A model generated the notes under the pieces. That model ran no database searches. It was not told the origin of the DNA and was given only the letters and a program-made list of their open reading frames with translations. From positions 62,001-126,000 of the forward strand of contig CAYSLJ010000001.1 of the NCBI GenBank assembly GCA_964431735.1: DNA of 64,000 nt, read 5' to 3'. This document shows positions 16,868-25,729 of the stretch, piece after piece. A program made the position numbers and the translations under genes. Position 1 is the stretch's first letter, and each line of letters begins with the position of its first letter. The stretch comes from CALARM01 sp964431735. GTDB taxonomy: Bacteria > Vulcanimicrobiota > SpSt-956 > JAKJGF01.

Positions 16868-16895
16868 GTGGTGAAAGGGTAAATTTACCCGTCAC
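16868..16895. repeat. inverted heptamers forming a hairpin at a gene end
   Basis: GGTGAAAGGGTAAA and TTTACCCGTCACC are near-complete reverse complements, with a central 14-bp perfect palindrome GGGTAAATTTACCC. The last codons and stop of the gene at 16885-18339 lie inside it, so the mRNA end can fold into a strong stem. Confidence 0.65.
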
Positions 16896-18339
16896 CTTTA
16901 ACCCTTTTATGAAATATTCTTGCAAGGAGACTTCTGGGAGGAGTTTCTTCTTCTTCGATTCTTAAAGGAATTTCAGCAGACTCTGTGGTTTCCCTGGGCG
17001 CTCTGGTCTGGCCTTTTTTTACATAGAGAATGGCAATTTGCCTGTTAACCCAGCCCAGAATTTTAGCTTCACCTTTGTACTCCAGAGCCATTTTTCGCAA
17101 AACTTCAAGCTCCTTATCAACTAAATTATTTTTTCTGCATACAGACAGATAATATCTGTACACAGACAACCTGTCTATCTGTGGAACTTCCAGGGCTTCT
17201 TCAAGTGCCGCACATGCTTTTTTTATATTTCCATCTTCTTCATAACCTTCTGCCAGAGAAAAATAACTCTTTAAAACATGATCCTTGAAGGAATCTGCTG
17301 TTCCTCCTGTTTCATGACCGGGTGACCCTCCTGTTTCACGTAAGGGACTGCCATGAACCGGAGATTCAGATACAGTTTTTATTATTTTATCAGTAGGTTT
17401 TTTATTAAACAGAGGAAAGGAATAGCTTTCAATAGTTTGTCCCTGATGTTCTGTTTTATTTTCATTGACCTGCCTTTTAAATATGGCTGAGAAAATATTC
17501 GATGCTTTTTTTCTGGACTCTTCCTTCGGTAATTTATCAGGACTGAGTACTCTGGTTGTAAATGTGTCTTCAATATATTCATCACGGTCTCTGTCAAAAT
17601 CACGTGGTTCTGCTCTGTCAAAATCACGTGGTTCTGCTCTGTCAAAATCACGTGGTTCTGCTCTGTCAAAATCACGTGGTTCTGCTTTAACTGGATCAGT
17701 CACTTCTTTATTTATTTCATGTTTGTAAATATTCTCCCCGTCATGCATTTCTACAGATGTAGAAGGTAGTTCAAATAAAGATATATCACATGGGGAAACT
17801 TCAATCGTTGTTATAATTTTTTGACCTGCATCATCTCCTGCAATTACTTCTTTATCTATAAATACTCTCTGTATTATAGTTCCATTTTTTACCAGTATAT
17901 AAGCCTTCTGTCCGGTTTTCCATTCAAGTTTAAAATAGGCACTTGTACCGTCTCTTTCTGCTTCCTCTATAAGAAAAGTCAGTATAGAAGAATTTACACA
18001 GGCAGCTTTAGTAAGAAGTACAGGTTCTTTGACCCTGTCAAGTATTATATCCAGCAGTTCTACATGTGACTGATAGAAACTTGCACTGGCTTCTTCACCG
18101 GTGCATAAAGCCTCTATTTCTCTTACATCTGCAGGAAAAATCTGATTGTCAGACCAGGAAAACCCTGAATCCCACCCGCTATCTTTTAAAAAAAATACAT
18201 AACGGTTTTCTCCTTTATTTAAAAGAAGAAAACCTTCTATTTTTCTTCTGGATAAAGAAGAAACTACTGAAGAAAGAAATTTCCCTTTCAGATCTAAAAA
18301 AAGAGGATTTTTCTTAAATGGTTCAATTATGTTTATCAT
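16885..18339 (-). CDS. unknown protein with internal 8-residue repeats, in the flagellar cluster
   Basis: The ATG at 18339 (MINIIEPFKKNPLFLDLKGK) gives 484 residues; a longer frame would start in repeat DNA. The N-terminal 180 residues look like a folded alpha/beta domain (IEGFLLLNKGENRYVFFLKD), reminiscent of DUF4388-type domains, but I cannot confirm this. Residues about 215-255 hold four copies of RAEPRDFD from a perfect 24-bp DNA repeat. A second Gly/Pro-rich stretch lies near 345. The C-terminal 120 residues resemble TPR helices (SYFSLAEGYEEDGNIKKACA). It sits between csrA and flgI. The end KGDG and stop derive from heptamers. No function is assigned. Confidence 0.65.
   Translation of the reverse strand: MINIIEPFKKNPLFLDLKGKFLSSVVSSLSRRKIEGFLLLNKGENRYVFFLKDSGWDSGFSWSDNQIFPADVREIEALCTGEEASASFYQSHVELLDIILDRVKEPVLLTKAACVNSSILTFLIEEAERDGTSAYFKLEWKTGQKAYILVKNGTIIQRVFIDKEVIAGDDAGQKIITTIEVSPCDISLFELPSTSVEMHDGENIYKHEINKEVTDPVKAEPRDFDRAEPRDFDRAEPRDFDRAEPRDFDRDRDEYIEDTFTTRVLSPDKLPKEESRKKASNIFSAIFKRQVNENKTEHQGQTIESYSFPLFNKKPTDKIIKTVSESPVHGSPLRETGGSPGHETGGTADSFKDHVLKSYFSLAEGYEEDGNIKKACAALEEALEVPQIDRLSVYRYYLSVCRKNNLVDKELEVLRKMALEYKGEAKILGWVNRQIAILYVKKGQTRAPRETTESAEIPLRIEEEETPPRSLLARIFHKRVKGDG
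17591..17686. repeat. four perfect 24-bp tandem repeats inside a gene
   Basis: Four identical 24-bp units starting CTGTCAAAATCACGTGG run head to tail, in frame, encoding RAEPRDFD on the minus strand. The absence of any substitution suggests recent expansion. Each unit contains the palindrome CACGTG. Confidence 0.92.
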
Positions 18340-18401
18340 ATTATTTGTGTAACACGTGACGCGTAATGCGTGACACGAGGCCCTTTTGTTATGCAAAAGA
18401 T

Positions 18402-18647
18402 TCAATCTGATGGTTTATTTTCTTTTATTAAAATACCTTCAAGTATGCCGAAAGAATCGATTGAAGTCATAGCAGCCATTTTATTCTGTTCTCTGATTTG
18501 TTCGTAGATTTCACGCCTGTAAACCGAATAATCCTTCGGTGCTTTAATGCCAAGTTTGACATTTTTCCCTTTGACCTGAAGCACAACTATTTCTATGTCT
18601 TCACCAATCATTAAACTTTCATTGGTTTTTCTCGTCAGTACTAACAA
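18402..18647 (-). CDS. csrA: carbon storage regulator CsrA
   Basis: CsrA is a dimeric RNA-binding protein that blocks translation by binding GGA motifs, commonly in flagellin mRNA. The 81-residue protein starts LVLTRKTNESLMIGEDIEI and contains VKLGIKAPKDYSVYRREIYE, both diagnostic. The C-terminal 30 residues extend past the core, as in Bacillus-type CsrA. The start is TTG, preceded by GGAGGATAAAAAAA. It overlaps the 3' end of fliW by 29 bp, so the pair is translationally coupled; FliW is the protein antagonist of CsrA. Confidence 0.95.
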   Translation of the reverse strand: MLVLTRKTNESLMIGEDIEIVVLQVKGKNVKLGIKAPKDYSVYRREIYEQIREQNKMAAMTSIDSFGILEGILIKENKPSD

Positions 18648-19110
18648 TTTTTTTATCCTCCTCTTTCATCACCATACTACCGGGAAGTTCGTATCTTATC
18701 TTATAATCACTCCCTTCCAGGATTATCTGTTTACCTTTGCTGGCAGTACGATTGATAACTATGGGAGCAAAATAGTTGGCTGTTATAATTTTTTCTTCCT
18801 TGTTTACGACAACAATAACATATGCTTCCAGTTTTGAATGTTCAGAGTAATCTATAAGCTGTTGATCTGCATCATTTAAGGTTATTTCATAATTTTTATA
18901 GAACAGGGTAGGGTCAGTAATAATAAATGCTATGGCAGGATCTTCCAGTGATTGCATCCAGCCGAATACACCTCTCCAGAGACTTATATCAATAACAAAA
19001 TTCCTGCAATCCTCAAAACCTACAAGTCCACAGGGGAAATTTATTATATTATCAGTTGATACTTCTATTTCACCAAACCTTGTAGTGTTAAGTTTTATAT
19101 TATTGCTCAT
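18619..19110 (-). CDS. fliW: flagellar assembly factor FliW
   Basis: FliW binds flagellin and, when free, sequesters CsrA, so coupling flagellin synthesis to its secretion. The 163-residue protein contains typical family segments (INFPCGLVGFEDCRNFVIDI, FGWMQSLEDPAIAFIITDP) and the APIVINRTASKGKQIILEG segment near residue 115. AAAGGAGGGATGCTAT precedes the ATG. It lies 24 bp from the LuxR-type regulator upstream and overlaps csrA downstream. Confidence 0.95.
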   Translation of the reverse strand: MSNNIKLNTTRFGEIEVSTDNIINFPCGLVGFEDCRNFVIDISLWRGVFGWMQSLEDPAIAFIITDPTLFYKNYEITLNDADQQLIDYSEHSKLEAYVIVVVNKEEKIITANYFAPIVINRTASKGKQIILEGSDYKIRYELPGSMVMKEEDKKIVSTDEKNQ

Positions 19111-19134
19111 ATAGCATCCCTCCTTTATAGAACT

Positions 19135-19791
19135 TTAAAACAATCCCATTTTCATGGCCTCTCCCACTGCCTGGGCTCTATCTGCGACCTTTAATTTTTT
19201 AAATATAGCTCTCATATGGGCTTTAACAGTCTTATCACTGATAAAAAGTTTTTTACTGATTTCTATATTACTGTTCCCGCTGGCTACCAGCTTTAATACT
19301 TCAAGTTCTCTTTTGCTCAGTATAGATTTTTCTTCTTCTTCTTTTCCGGATTCCTTGCTCATATAAACAAATTTATCAATTAACTTTCTTGCAATAGAAG
19401 GATCAATAAGAGATTCACCGGTACTTGCAACCTTTACGCTTTTCAGCAATTCTTCCCTGGGAACATTTTTCAGCATATATCCTGTTGCCCCTGCTTTTAT
19501 TGCTTCAAATACATTTTTATCATCGTCATACATAGATAACATTATAATTTCTATTTCAGGGAAATCCTGTTTTATAGCTCTTGCTGCAGTAACACCATCC
19601 ATAACAGGCATTTCTATATCCATTATAATTACATCAGGTTTTGTATTTTTTACCAGGTTTACAGCTTCCTGACCGTTTGAACAGGAACCAAGAACTGTTA
19701 TACCTTCCTCTTTTTTTAGAATCTCACAAAGTCCTTCACGGAGAATACTATGATCATCTACAACCAGTACTTTTATATTCTTTTTTAACAC
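19135..19791 (-). CDS. LuxR/NarL-family response regulator
   Basis: A DNA-binding response regulator of 218 residues. The receiver domain spans 1-125 (D12-D13, acceptor D58 in VIIMDIEMPVMDG, the Thr/Ser switch as S85 in IIMLSMYDDD, and Lys in YMLKNVP). A LuxR-type helix-turn-helix spans about 150-212 (SKRELEVLKLVASGNSNIEI, SKKLFISDKTVKAHMRAIFK). The GTG start is preceded by GGAGAAATGAACT. It is directly upstream of fliW-csrA, similar in position and type to DegU/UvrY-like regulators of motility. It is the only clear DNA-binding regulator in the window. Confidence 0.92.
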   Translation of the reverse strand: MLKKNIKVLVVDDHSILREGLCEILKKEEGITVLGSCSNGQEAVNLVKNTKPDVIIMDIEMPVMDGVTAARAIKQDFPEIEIIMLSMYDDDKNVFEAIKAGATGYMLKNVPREELLKSVKVASTGESLIDPSIARKLIDKFVYMSKESGKEEEEKSILSKRELEVLKLVASGNSNIEISKKLFISDKTVKAHMRAIFKKLKVADRAQAVGEAMKMGLF

Positions 19792-20152
19792 AGTTCATTT
19801 CTCCATTCTGTTAGAGCAGGATTTTTGGGATTTTCAGGATTTTCAGGATGATAATTATTTTTACTATCAGGACCGGCAAATTATTGTCCTGCTTCTGGTA
19901 ATCCCGTATATATTTTATATTTTAATAGTATTTCTATATTTATACTTTTTTTTCCTTCATAGTATTTAAAATTCATATTTAATTAACCGACTTGGTACTG
20001 CCGGCAATAATTATTCCACTTGTTATAATCGTGACAGGTGAAGGGAGGAATAGATTTTCATCTTGTTGTAATCAAACCGGTCATAGATGTTACCAGGATT
20101 GACAGGAATTATGGTTGTAATCCCGGTAATCCAATAAATCTTTTAATCCCGG
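19792..20152. repeat. gene-free spacer with CAGGATT-type and CCCGGTAATCC-type repeats
   Basis: About 360 bp without a gene. At 19813-19855 a 9-bp unit ATTTTCAGG is repeated. At about 20085-20150 loosely repeated CAGGAATT and TAATCCCGGTAATCC segments occur. A short GTGACAGGTGAAGGG heptamer tract lies near 20030. I see no convincing promoter or RNA gene. Confidence 0.5.
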
Positions 20153-20647
20153 TCAACTTTTCTTATCAAAGAAATAAGGTACAGGGGCTTTGTCTTTATG
20201 AGGAAAGTAATTTTTTGCTATTACCCTGCCATGGTTTCGTAGATTAATAAGGTTTTTATAGGCGTCGTCTTTCAGTTTTGCTGCTGCATGAATAGTTTCT
20301 CCGTCCTTGATTTTTACATCTTCCATTGTAGCCTGAAGTGTTCCATGAACAGTGCGAAGTTGTGAGATTACATCCCGGGACAGGAGAGACATATTGCTTT
20401 TTAGCATATTTCTTGCAGGGCTTATTCTTTTTTCAATTCTATCAATTTGTTCCATAATTTTCTGTTTTTCATGGATGAGTTTATTTACAATTTCTGTATT
20501 GCTGTTCTGAAGAGCAGATTTCTGCTCTTCAGAAATCCTGATTACATCTTTAAAATACTCTATTTCTTCTTCCATGCCTTTTTGTACAAGGAAGTAAGCA
20601 AAAGGTCTGGCCGGTAAAGTTCTTTCTTCAGTATGTTTTTGATTCAT
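20153..20647 (-). CDS. FlgN/FliT-like export chaperone (tentative)
   Basis: A 164-residue, mostly helical, charged protein downstream of fliS. The central part (MEEEIEYFKDVIRISEEQKS, then NKLIHEKQKIMEQIDRIEKR) resembles the long helix of FlgN-family chaperones, and it shares general layout with the flgN-like gene at 13318. An ATG at 20656 is also possible; 20647 has better spacing to AGAG. Position after flaG-fliD-fliS matches that of fliT-like genes. The terminal 40 residues (basic, KDKAPVPYFFDKKS) are distinctive. Function is inferred from context. Confidence 0.55.
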   Translation of the reverse strand: MNQKHTEERTLPARPFAYFLVQKGMEEEIEYFKDVIRISEEQKSALQNSNTEIVNKLIHEKQKIMEQIDRIEKRISPARNMLKSNMSLLSRDVISQLRTVHGTLQATMEDVKIKDGETIHAAAKLKDDAYKNLINLRNHGRVIAKNYFPHKDKAPVPYFFDKKS

Positions 20648-20662
20648 AAAAATCATCTCTTT

Positions 20663-21130
20663 CTATACTGCAGCATAAAATCTTTTTTCTTTATGTATAT
20701 TATCTGTTGGAGGGATTTCTTTTTCCTGTTTCTGCATATTATAAACTTTGATAACCTCAAGCCATGCCTCTCTGAGTTCTTTAACCATTCCTATTACCCT
20801 GTCTACCGGTGCAATATCCATATCTATATCTGCCGTTACGAGTTGATTGAGCATAAATTCATAGAGAAATAAAAGATTCTTCGCCATTTCGCCGCCCTGT
20901 TTCATATCGAGAGTTATGGCCAGCTCATTTATTATGGCTTTTGCCCTCTTCAGGCTGTAACTTATTTCTTCCACCTGTTTTCTGTCTTTTTCTTTTCTGT
21001 TCATCTTTATTTTTGCCTGAATCAGGAATTTTATCGCTCCGTCATATAACATAACTACCAGTTTTTCCGGAGAAGATGTTTCCACCTGAGTTCTTTTATA
21101 TTCTGCATAAGGATTTGCTACGCAGGTCAT
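20663..21130 (-). CDS. fliS: flagellin export chaperone FliS
   Basis: FliS binds the C-terminus of flagellin and prevents early polymerisation in the cytoplasm. The 155-residue protein has the family N-terminus (NPYAEYKRTQVETSSPEKLV, then VMLYDGAIKFL) and a four-helix pattern with the conserved LLFLYEFMLNQLVTADID segment. AGGAGG lies upstream of the ATG. It follows fliD by 18 bp. The C-terminal 20 residues (KQEKEIPPTDNIHKEKRF) form a charged extension. Its presumed client flagellin is not encoded in this window. Confidence 0.94.
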   Translation of the reverse strand: MTCVANPYAEYKRTQVETSSPEKLVVMLYDGAIKFLIQAKIKMNRKEKDRKQVEEISYSLKRAKAIINELAITLDMKQGGEMAKNLLFLYEFMLNQLVTADIDMDIAPVDRVIGMVKELREAWLEVIKVYNMQKQEKEIPPTDNIHKEKRFYAAV

Positions 21131-21148
21131 TATACTTACCTCCTGATT

Positions 21149-22987
21149 TTATTTTGAAAACAGAGAAACACTTGATATATTGCTCAACTGAAACATAACA
21201 GAAGTGCTCTGGCTGAGCAGCGCATCGTAAGTAGCCTGAATATCTGCATATTTATTTGTATAATATTCTTCTCTTTTTGTAAGATATTCCTGGAATTTCT
21301 CTATCTGACTGTCAAGATTGTTGCTTGTTTCCGTGAAATACTCTATGCTTTTTGTAAGTGAACCTGTGCTGCTGTCTGTTATGCCTGTAAGATAAGTGCT
21401 CATTGTACTGGCTATGCCGTAAGAACTGTTCGTGAAAATCTGTTGCACGTCACTCATGTTGCTGCTGAGAGCACTGTTAAGTTTCGAAGAGTCTATTGAA
21501 AGTTCACCGCTTTCATTGAGGGTAATTCCTATGGAACTGAGAGAATTATAGTTACCTGTAATACCGTTTACCAGATTTGTAGCCTGAAGTTGCAACTCAC
21601 TTCTCATACCTGTAAAGAAAGCATCGCCGTGTAAAACACCGGACTCAGTTGTTACAGTATCATTTTCTACGTCTGCCGGTGCGGTTTTTATCTTTAAATT
21701 GGAAACAAGGCTGTTGAAATTGCTTACAAAACTGCTGATGGCATTGTAGGCTGTAGAAGTGTCCTGGCTTATGGAAAGAGATATGGGAGTTTCTGTGGTA
21801 GTTCCTGTATTATATGTACTCTTGAGCTGTATTGTAACACCGTCTATAAGGTCACTTATAGAGTTTGAATTTCTTGTTATAGGATTTCCGTTGTTAATGC
21901 CTTCTATCTGGAAAATAGCATTTTTCCCTATCTCTTCAGTAGCTACGCCGTTTTTTATAAAAGCTGCAGACAGGAAGTTACTCGTATCCGAAGTTGCTCC
22001 TACCATTATAGAAGTGGCGCCTGTAGTTTTTGAATTTAATACAAGTTTATCTGTTGTCCTGTCATAAGATGCTGAAACACCGGCAGAAGAATTGTTGATT
22101 TTTTCCAGAACACTGTTAAGGGTATCGGTGCTGCCTATATTAAGGGTTGTGCCGTTAATAGTGAAACTTCCTGCAGTTATGGAAACTTCGAAGTTAGATT
22201 TTGCTGATGTGAGAACTTCGTCGGCTTTTACGGTTTTAAGATGAATGGAGCTGGTAACAGTATTATTACCTCCTGATGTATCCTGAGTTGCACTGGTCAA
22301 ATTCAGGGCAGAAAGAAGATTGCCCTTATCTGCTCCCGAACTGATGCTTATAGTATCAGTTGAACCTGTTCTGACAAGAGTGAATTTATCTGTTGTTTCA
22401 TCATAATCTGCCGTAATATTTTTTCCTGCACCGGCCATGGCATTGTTGATTCTGTCTACTATGGAATGATCCGTATCACTGCTGTCTTCCAGTTTATCTG
22501 TTTCTACGTCATATTCTATAGTAATACCGTCAATGGTAAATGAACCCTTACCGTCTCCTCCGTTTGAAGGGGTTATACCGAAACCTGCATTTATAAGGGT
22601 TGCAGTGGGAGATATGGAACCTCCAAGGCCTCCGCCGGCATTTGTAGAACTAGTTGTCATTTTTGTACTTGTTGCAAGCTGGGTGACATTGGTTAATTTG
22701 TAAGTTCCTGCTGCAGAGTTTGCATTCGCTGTTATTGTAGCTACCCCTGTATTACTGCTACCTGTACTCTTTGATGCATAGGTTGACGAAGTGTTTAACG
22801 TATTTATGGAACTATTCAGAGACACAATCTGTGAGTTCAGAGATTGCATTGCAGAAAGTTTTAGCTTGTTGGAACTCTGCTTTGTCTGCATCTGCGTGAG
22901 CGGTTCCCTATCTCTTGCCAGCTCAAGCTGAGTCAGAATTGAAAAATCGAAAGATGATGAACTACTGCCGCTTATACTGCCTAACAT
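21149..22987 (-). CDS. fliD: flagellar filament cap protein FliD (HAP2)
   Basis: FliD forms the cap at the filament tip. The 612-residue protein has the conserved N-terminal region (LTQLELARDREPLTQMQTKQ, then SSNKLKLSAMQSLNSQIVSL), repeated beta-rich variable domains rich in Ser, Thr and Asn (about 90-400), and the C-terminal FliD domain (about 380-600) ending with a coiled coil (LDSQIEKFQEYLTKREEYYT). The middle contains duplicated segments such as FTINGTTLNIGSTDTLN and FTIDGITIEYDVETDKL, so two related modules are present. AAAGGAG precedes the ATG. It lies between flaG and fliS. Confidence 0.95.
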   Translation of the reverse strand: MLGSISGSSSSSFDFSILTQLELARDREPLTQMQTKQSSNKLKLSAMQSLNSQIVSLNSSINTLNTSSTYASKSTGSSNTGVATITANANSAAGTYKLTNVTQLATSTKMTTSSTNAGGGLGGSISPTATLINAGFGITPSNGGDGKGSFTIDGITIEYDVETDKLEDSSDTDHSIVDRINNAMAGAGKNITADYDETTDKFTLVRTGSTDTISISSGADKGNLLSALNLTSATQDTSGGNNTVTSSIHLKTVKADEVLTSAKSNFEVSITAGSFTINGTTLNIGSTDTLNSVLEKINNSSAGVSASYDRTTDKLVLNSKTTGATSIMVGATSDTSNFLSAAFIKNGVATEEIGKNAIFQIEGINNGNPITRNSNSISDLIDGVTIQLKSTYNTGTTTETPISLSISQDTSTAYNAISSFVSNFNSLVSNLKIKTAPADVENDTVTTESGVLHGDAFFTGMRSELQLQATNLVNGITGNYNSLSSIGITLNESGELSIDSSKLNSALSSNMSDVQQIFTNSSYGIASTMSTYLTGITDSSTGSLTKSIEYFTETSNNLDSQIEKFQEYLTKREEYYTNKYADIQATYDALLSQSTSVMFQLSNISSVSLFSK

Positions 22988-23019
22988 AAAGGCAACACTC
23001 CTTTCATAACAGAGATAAG

Positions 23020-23448
23020 CTAAACTTTCTCATCCAGAATTATATTAATATTTTTACTGTCAGGGCTGACTATGTTAGCCATTTTTTTAATCATTTCTTC
23101 TGGAGGTATTTCCCTTACAACTTTACCTGTTTTCGGGTCTGTAAGTCTTATTATAACTCTGTTAGTATCTTCACTTACAACAAAACTTAATTTGTTACCT
23201 TCAGGAAGAACAAATTCTTTCTCCGGTTTTGAGGGAAGATTTTCTGTCGTCTCTTTTCTGGTATTCTCTTTAGAACTAATTTCTTCTCTCCTCTGGTATT
23301 TCCTTCCCGTATCAGTAGATTGATTTTCTGTAATTTTATTGTGACGATTTTTAACCTGTTCCATTAATTCCATTCTTTTAATAAACTGACTGTCCAGGGT
23401 GACATTATAACCTGTCTCACTGCCTGATACAGGTTCTATTTTTACCAT
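23020..23448 (-). CDS. flaG: flagellar protein FlaG
   Basis: FlaG is a small protein, often linked to filament length, commonly encoded before fliD. The C-terminal half (NKLSFVVSEDTNRVIIRLTD, PKTGKVVREIPPEEMIKKMA) is diagnostic of the family. The ATG at 23448 has better spacing to GGGGG than the ATG two codons earlier at 23454, so I prefer 142 residues. It heads flaG-fliD-fliS and is preceded by a near-perfect sigma-28 promoter. Confidence 0.9.
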   Translation of the reverse strand: MVKIEPVSGSETGYNVTLDSQFIKRMELMEQVKNRHNKITENQSTDTGRKYQRREEISSKENTRKETTENLPSKPEKEFVLPEGNKLSFVVSEDTNRVIIRLTDPKTGKVVREIPPEEMIKKMANIVSPDSKNINIILDEKV

Positions 23449-23487
23449 CGTCATTACCCCCTTTCCATTTTCATATCCCTTATTTAA

Positions 23488-23514
23488 TAATCGGCAGAAA
23501 TGATAAAATCTTTA
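23488..23514 (-). promoter_or_regulatory. sigma-28-type promoter for flaG-fliD-fliS
   Basis: The minus strand reads TAAA, exactly 15 bases, GCCGATTA, about 40 bp before the flaG start. Spacing and hexamers agree with the other four sigma-28-type sites in the window. Confidence 0.72.
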
Positions 23515-23583
23515 GCCTTTTTAATCGGGTTTTGGGTTCCAGGTTTTAATCTACCTGACCCGATACCCGTAACGTGTAACCTT

Positions 23584-25704
23584 TTATATAAGATGGGAAA
23601 TACTGGAAAGGGCTTCTTTTATTTCTCTGTTTTCCGGGTCAAATTCAAGAGCTCTGGAATAAATAAACCTGGCTTCTTTATAATTACGAAGAAAGGCACA
23701 TAGTTTACCTTTTTGAAATAGAACTGACACGTCGTTCGGATTGATCTGAAGCAAACAATCGTACATGGAAAGGGCTGTCGTGAAATTTTCTCTGGCAATA
23801 AGTATTCTTATCAGATAACGATATATCTCAAGTTCTGAAGGATAGACAGACATAAGATCCATAACAGTATCATATGCTTTTTGCAGTTCATTTGCAGACA
23901 TGTAATAATCAGATTTCATAAAAGCAGCTCTTATAAATTCATCTTTCCCATCGGAAGGAATTTTATTTAACAGTTCAAAGGCTTCCTCTATTCTGCCTGC
24001 ACCCATATAAGCTTCCGAAAGGGCAAGTATAATTGCAAGTTCGTCTCTGTGTTCTGCTTTTACAAGATATTCTATGGCTTTTTGCGGTCTTTCTGTATCT
24101 ATATAGATATAGGCCAGATTTATATAAGGATTTATATTATCAGGTTCAATATCTATTGATTTTATAAAATCTTCTTCTGCCATATGCCTGTCATCTGAAT
24201 AGTAATAACATATGCCTCTGTTAAGATATATAAGGCCTTCGTAAGGTTTTGTCCGTTCATTCAGATTCTGAATTACCAGAGTATAAAACCTGATGGCCTG
24301 TGAATATTCTCCTGTCTTTCTGAGGATTTCTGCTTTTCTGAGATTTATATGGTGATGATCCGGATATATGGTCAGATACTGATCCAGTAATTTTAAGGAT
24401 TCTCTGATTCCCTGAATATGTTCTATAAAATCAGCCATATATTCTATAAAGAACGGATAGGCACCACTTCCCATAGAGACTGATTTCTGATAATATTCCA
24501 TAGCTTTATCCGGTATATTTAAATATTCGTAACATCTTGCTATATTTACTATTAAAGGTAATTCCCGTTTATTATATTCAAAGGTTTTTAAATAGAAATT
24601 CAGGGCATCTGACCATTTCCCCATATTAAAATATATTTCACCCATCAGGTGATGGGTTTTCCATCCTGCTGTTCCGCTGTCTGTTACAAGTGACGTTGTT
24701 TTTCTGTCTTTATCCAGGGCTTTGTTGCAGAATTCAAGAGCAACTGTATAATTTTTTAATTTATAATTACAGAAGGCATTAATATAATTTACGTCAGGAA
24801 GGGCAGGGGCAATTTTTAAAACTTCCTGTGCCAGTTCGATAGCTTTATTGATATTCCCCCTGTGCAGCAATGAACTTGCGGCTATTACATAGGCATTGGG
24901 AAGAAAAGGTTCTGTTTTTCTTGAATATTTCTTAACAGATTGAAAACAACTCAGGCTTTTATCGTAGTTATTATCTATATAATGGAGAGTCTGAAGGTTG
25001 TAATAATGAAAAGGATTCCTTTTTTCCTTCTGAATCTGTTTTCTGAGCAGTTTTATATTCCTTTCTCTTTTACCTTTTTCTTTATATCTTGTTTTTGTAT
25101 AGCCATAATGGTGGATAATGACATCAGTCAGCTTATATATATCCGGTTCTGTTCCGTCCTGATAGAGAAGCTGTTCATGTATTACTCCTTTATAGAGAAA
25201 TTTACCTGTATTGGGGAAAATTCTGCAGTGAAAGTGTTCTGTTGTATTGTTTTCTTCCTCCATATGATTTATTATCTTTGGAGACAGTGGATTATTTATA
25301 GTGCCGGTTTCCAGAAATTTTCTGAATTTCCAGACAGATGAAGAATCGAATACTTCGTCTCCATCCATTACCAGAATCCAGTCACCTCTGGCATGGCTCA
25401 GGGAAAAATTCCTTGCTTTACCGAAATCATCATGCCATTTATAATGGAATATTCTTGCACCGAATTTTTCTGCAATTTCTACAGTCCTGTCAGTAGAGCC
25501 TGTATCTACTATTATCATTTCATCTACAAGGCCTCTGACACTTTCAAGGCAGTCAGACAGAGTATCTTCTTCATTTTTTACAATCATGCAGAGAGAGATT
25601 TTTACCTTTTTTATATCCAGTGAGAATACACCGAGTTCTTCTTCTGATTTTTTGAATTTTATATCAGTACTTTTTAAATTTTCCTTTGATTTATCTTCTG
25701 ACAT
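23584..25704 (-). CDS. family 2 glycosyltransferase with TPR repeats
   Basis: A 706-residue two-part protein. Residues about 34-250 form a GT2 domain (ISLCMIVKNEEDTLSDCLES, MIIVDTGSTDRTVEIAEKFG, and the acidic metal-binding motif MDGDEVF). Residues about 250-700 contain at least ten TPR-like units (for example LPNAYVIAASSLLHRGNINK, PDNINPYINLAYIYIDTERP). Such GT2-TPR proteins often glycosylate proteins or surface polymers. It lies just upstream of flaG on the same strand, so flagellin or cap glycosylation is a reasonable inference, not shown. AGGAG precedes the ATG. There is no signal peptide or membrane span, so it is cytoplasmic. Confidence 0.85.
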   Translation of the reverse strand: MSEDKSKENLKSTDIKFKKSEEELGVFSLDIKKVKISLCMIVKNEEDTLSDCLESVRGLVDEMIIVDTGSTDRTVEIAEKFGARIFHYKWHDDFGKARNFSLSHARGDWILVMDGDEVFDSSSVWKFRKFLETGTINNPLSPKIINHMEEENNTTEHFHCRIFPNTGKFLYKGVIHEQLLYQDGTEPDIYKLTDVIIHHYGYTKTRYKEKGKRERNIKLLRKQIQKEKRNPFHYYNLQTLHYIDNNYDKSLSCFQSVKKYSRKTEPFLPNAYVIAASSLLHRGNINKAIELAQEVLKIAPALPDVNYINAFCNYKLKNYTVALEFCNKALDKDRKTTSLVTDSGTAGWKTHHLMGEIYFNMGKWSDALNFYLKTFEYNKRELPLIVNIARCYEYLNIPDKAMEYYQKSVSMGSGAYPFFIEYMADFIEHIQGIRESLKLLDQYLTIYPDHHHINLRKAEILRKTGEYSQAIRFYTLVIQNLNERTKPYEGLIYLNRGICYYYSDDRHMAEEDFIKSIDIEPDNINPYINLAYIYIDTERPQKAIEYLVKAEHRDELAIILALSEAYMGAGRIEEAFELLNKIPSDGKDEFIRAAFMKSDYYMSANELQKAYDTVMDLMSVYPSELEIYRYLIRILIARENFTTALSMYDCLLQINPNDVSVLFQKGKLCAFLRNYKEARFIYSRALEFDPENREIKEALSSISHLI

Positions 25705-25729
25705 GGTAATTTCTCCTGTTTTATATGAG

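Noticed and set aside
17382..17675. Minus-strand frame with the repeated peptide ILTEQNHV
   Set aside because: It is an alternative frame across the 24-bp repeat inside the gene at 16885-18339, which has the better start, length and context.
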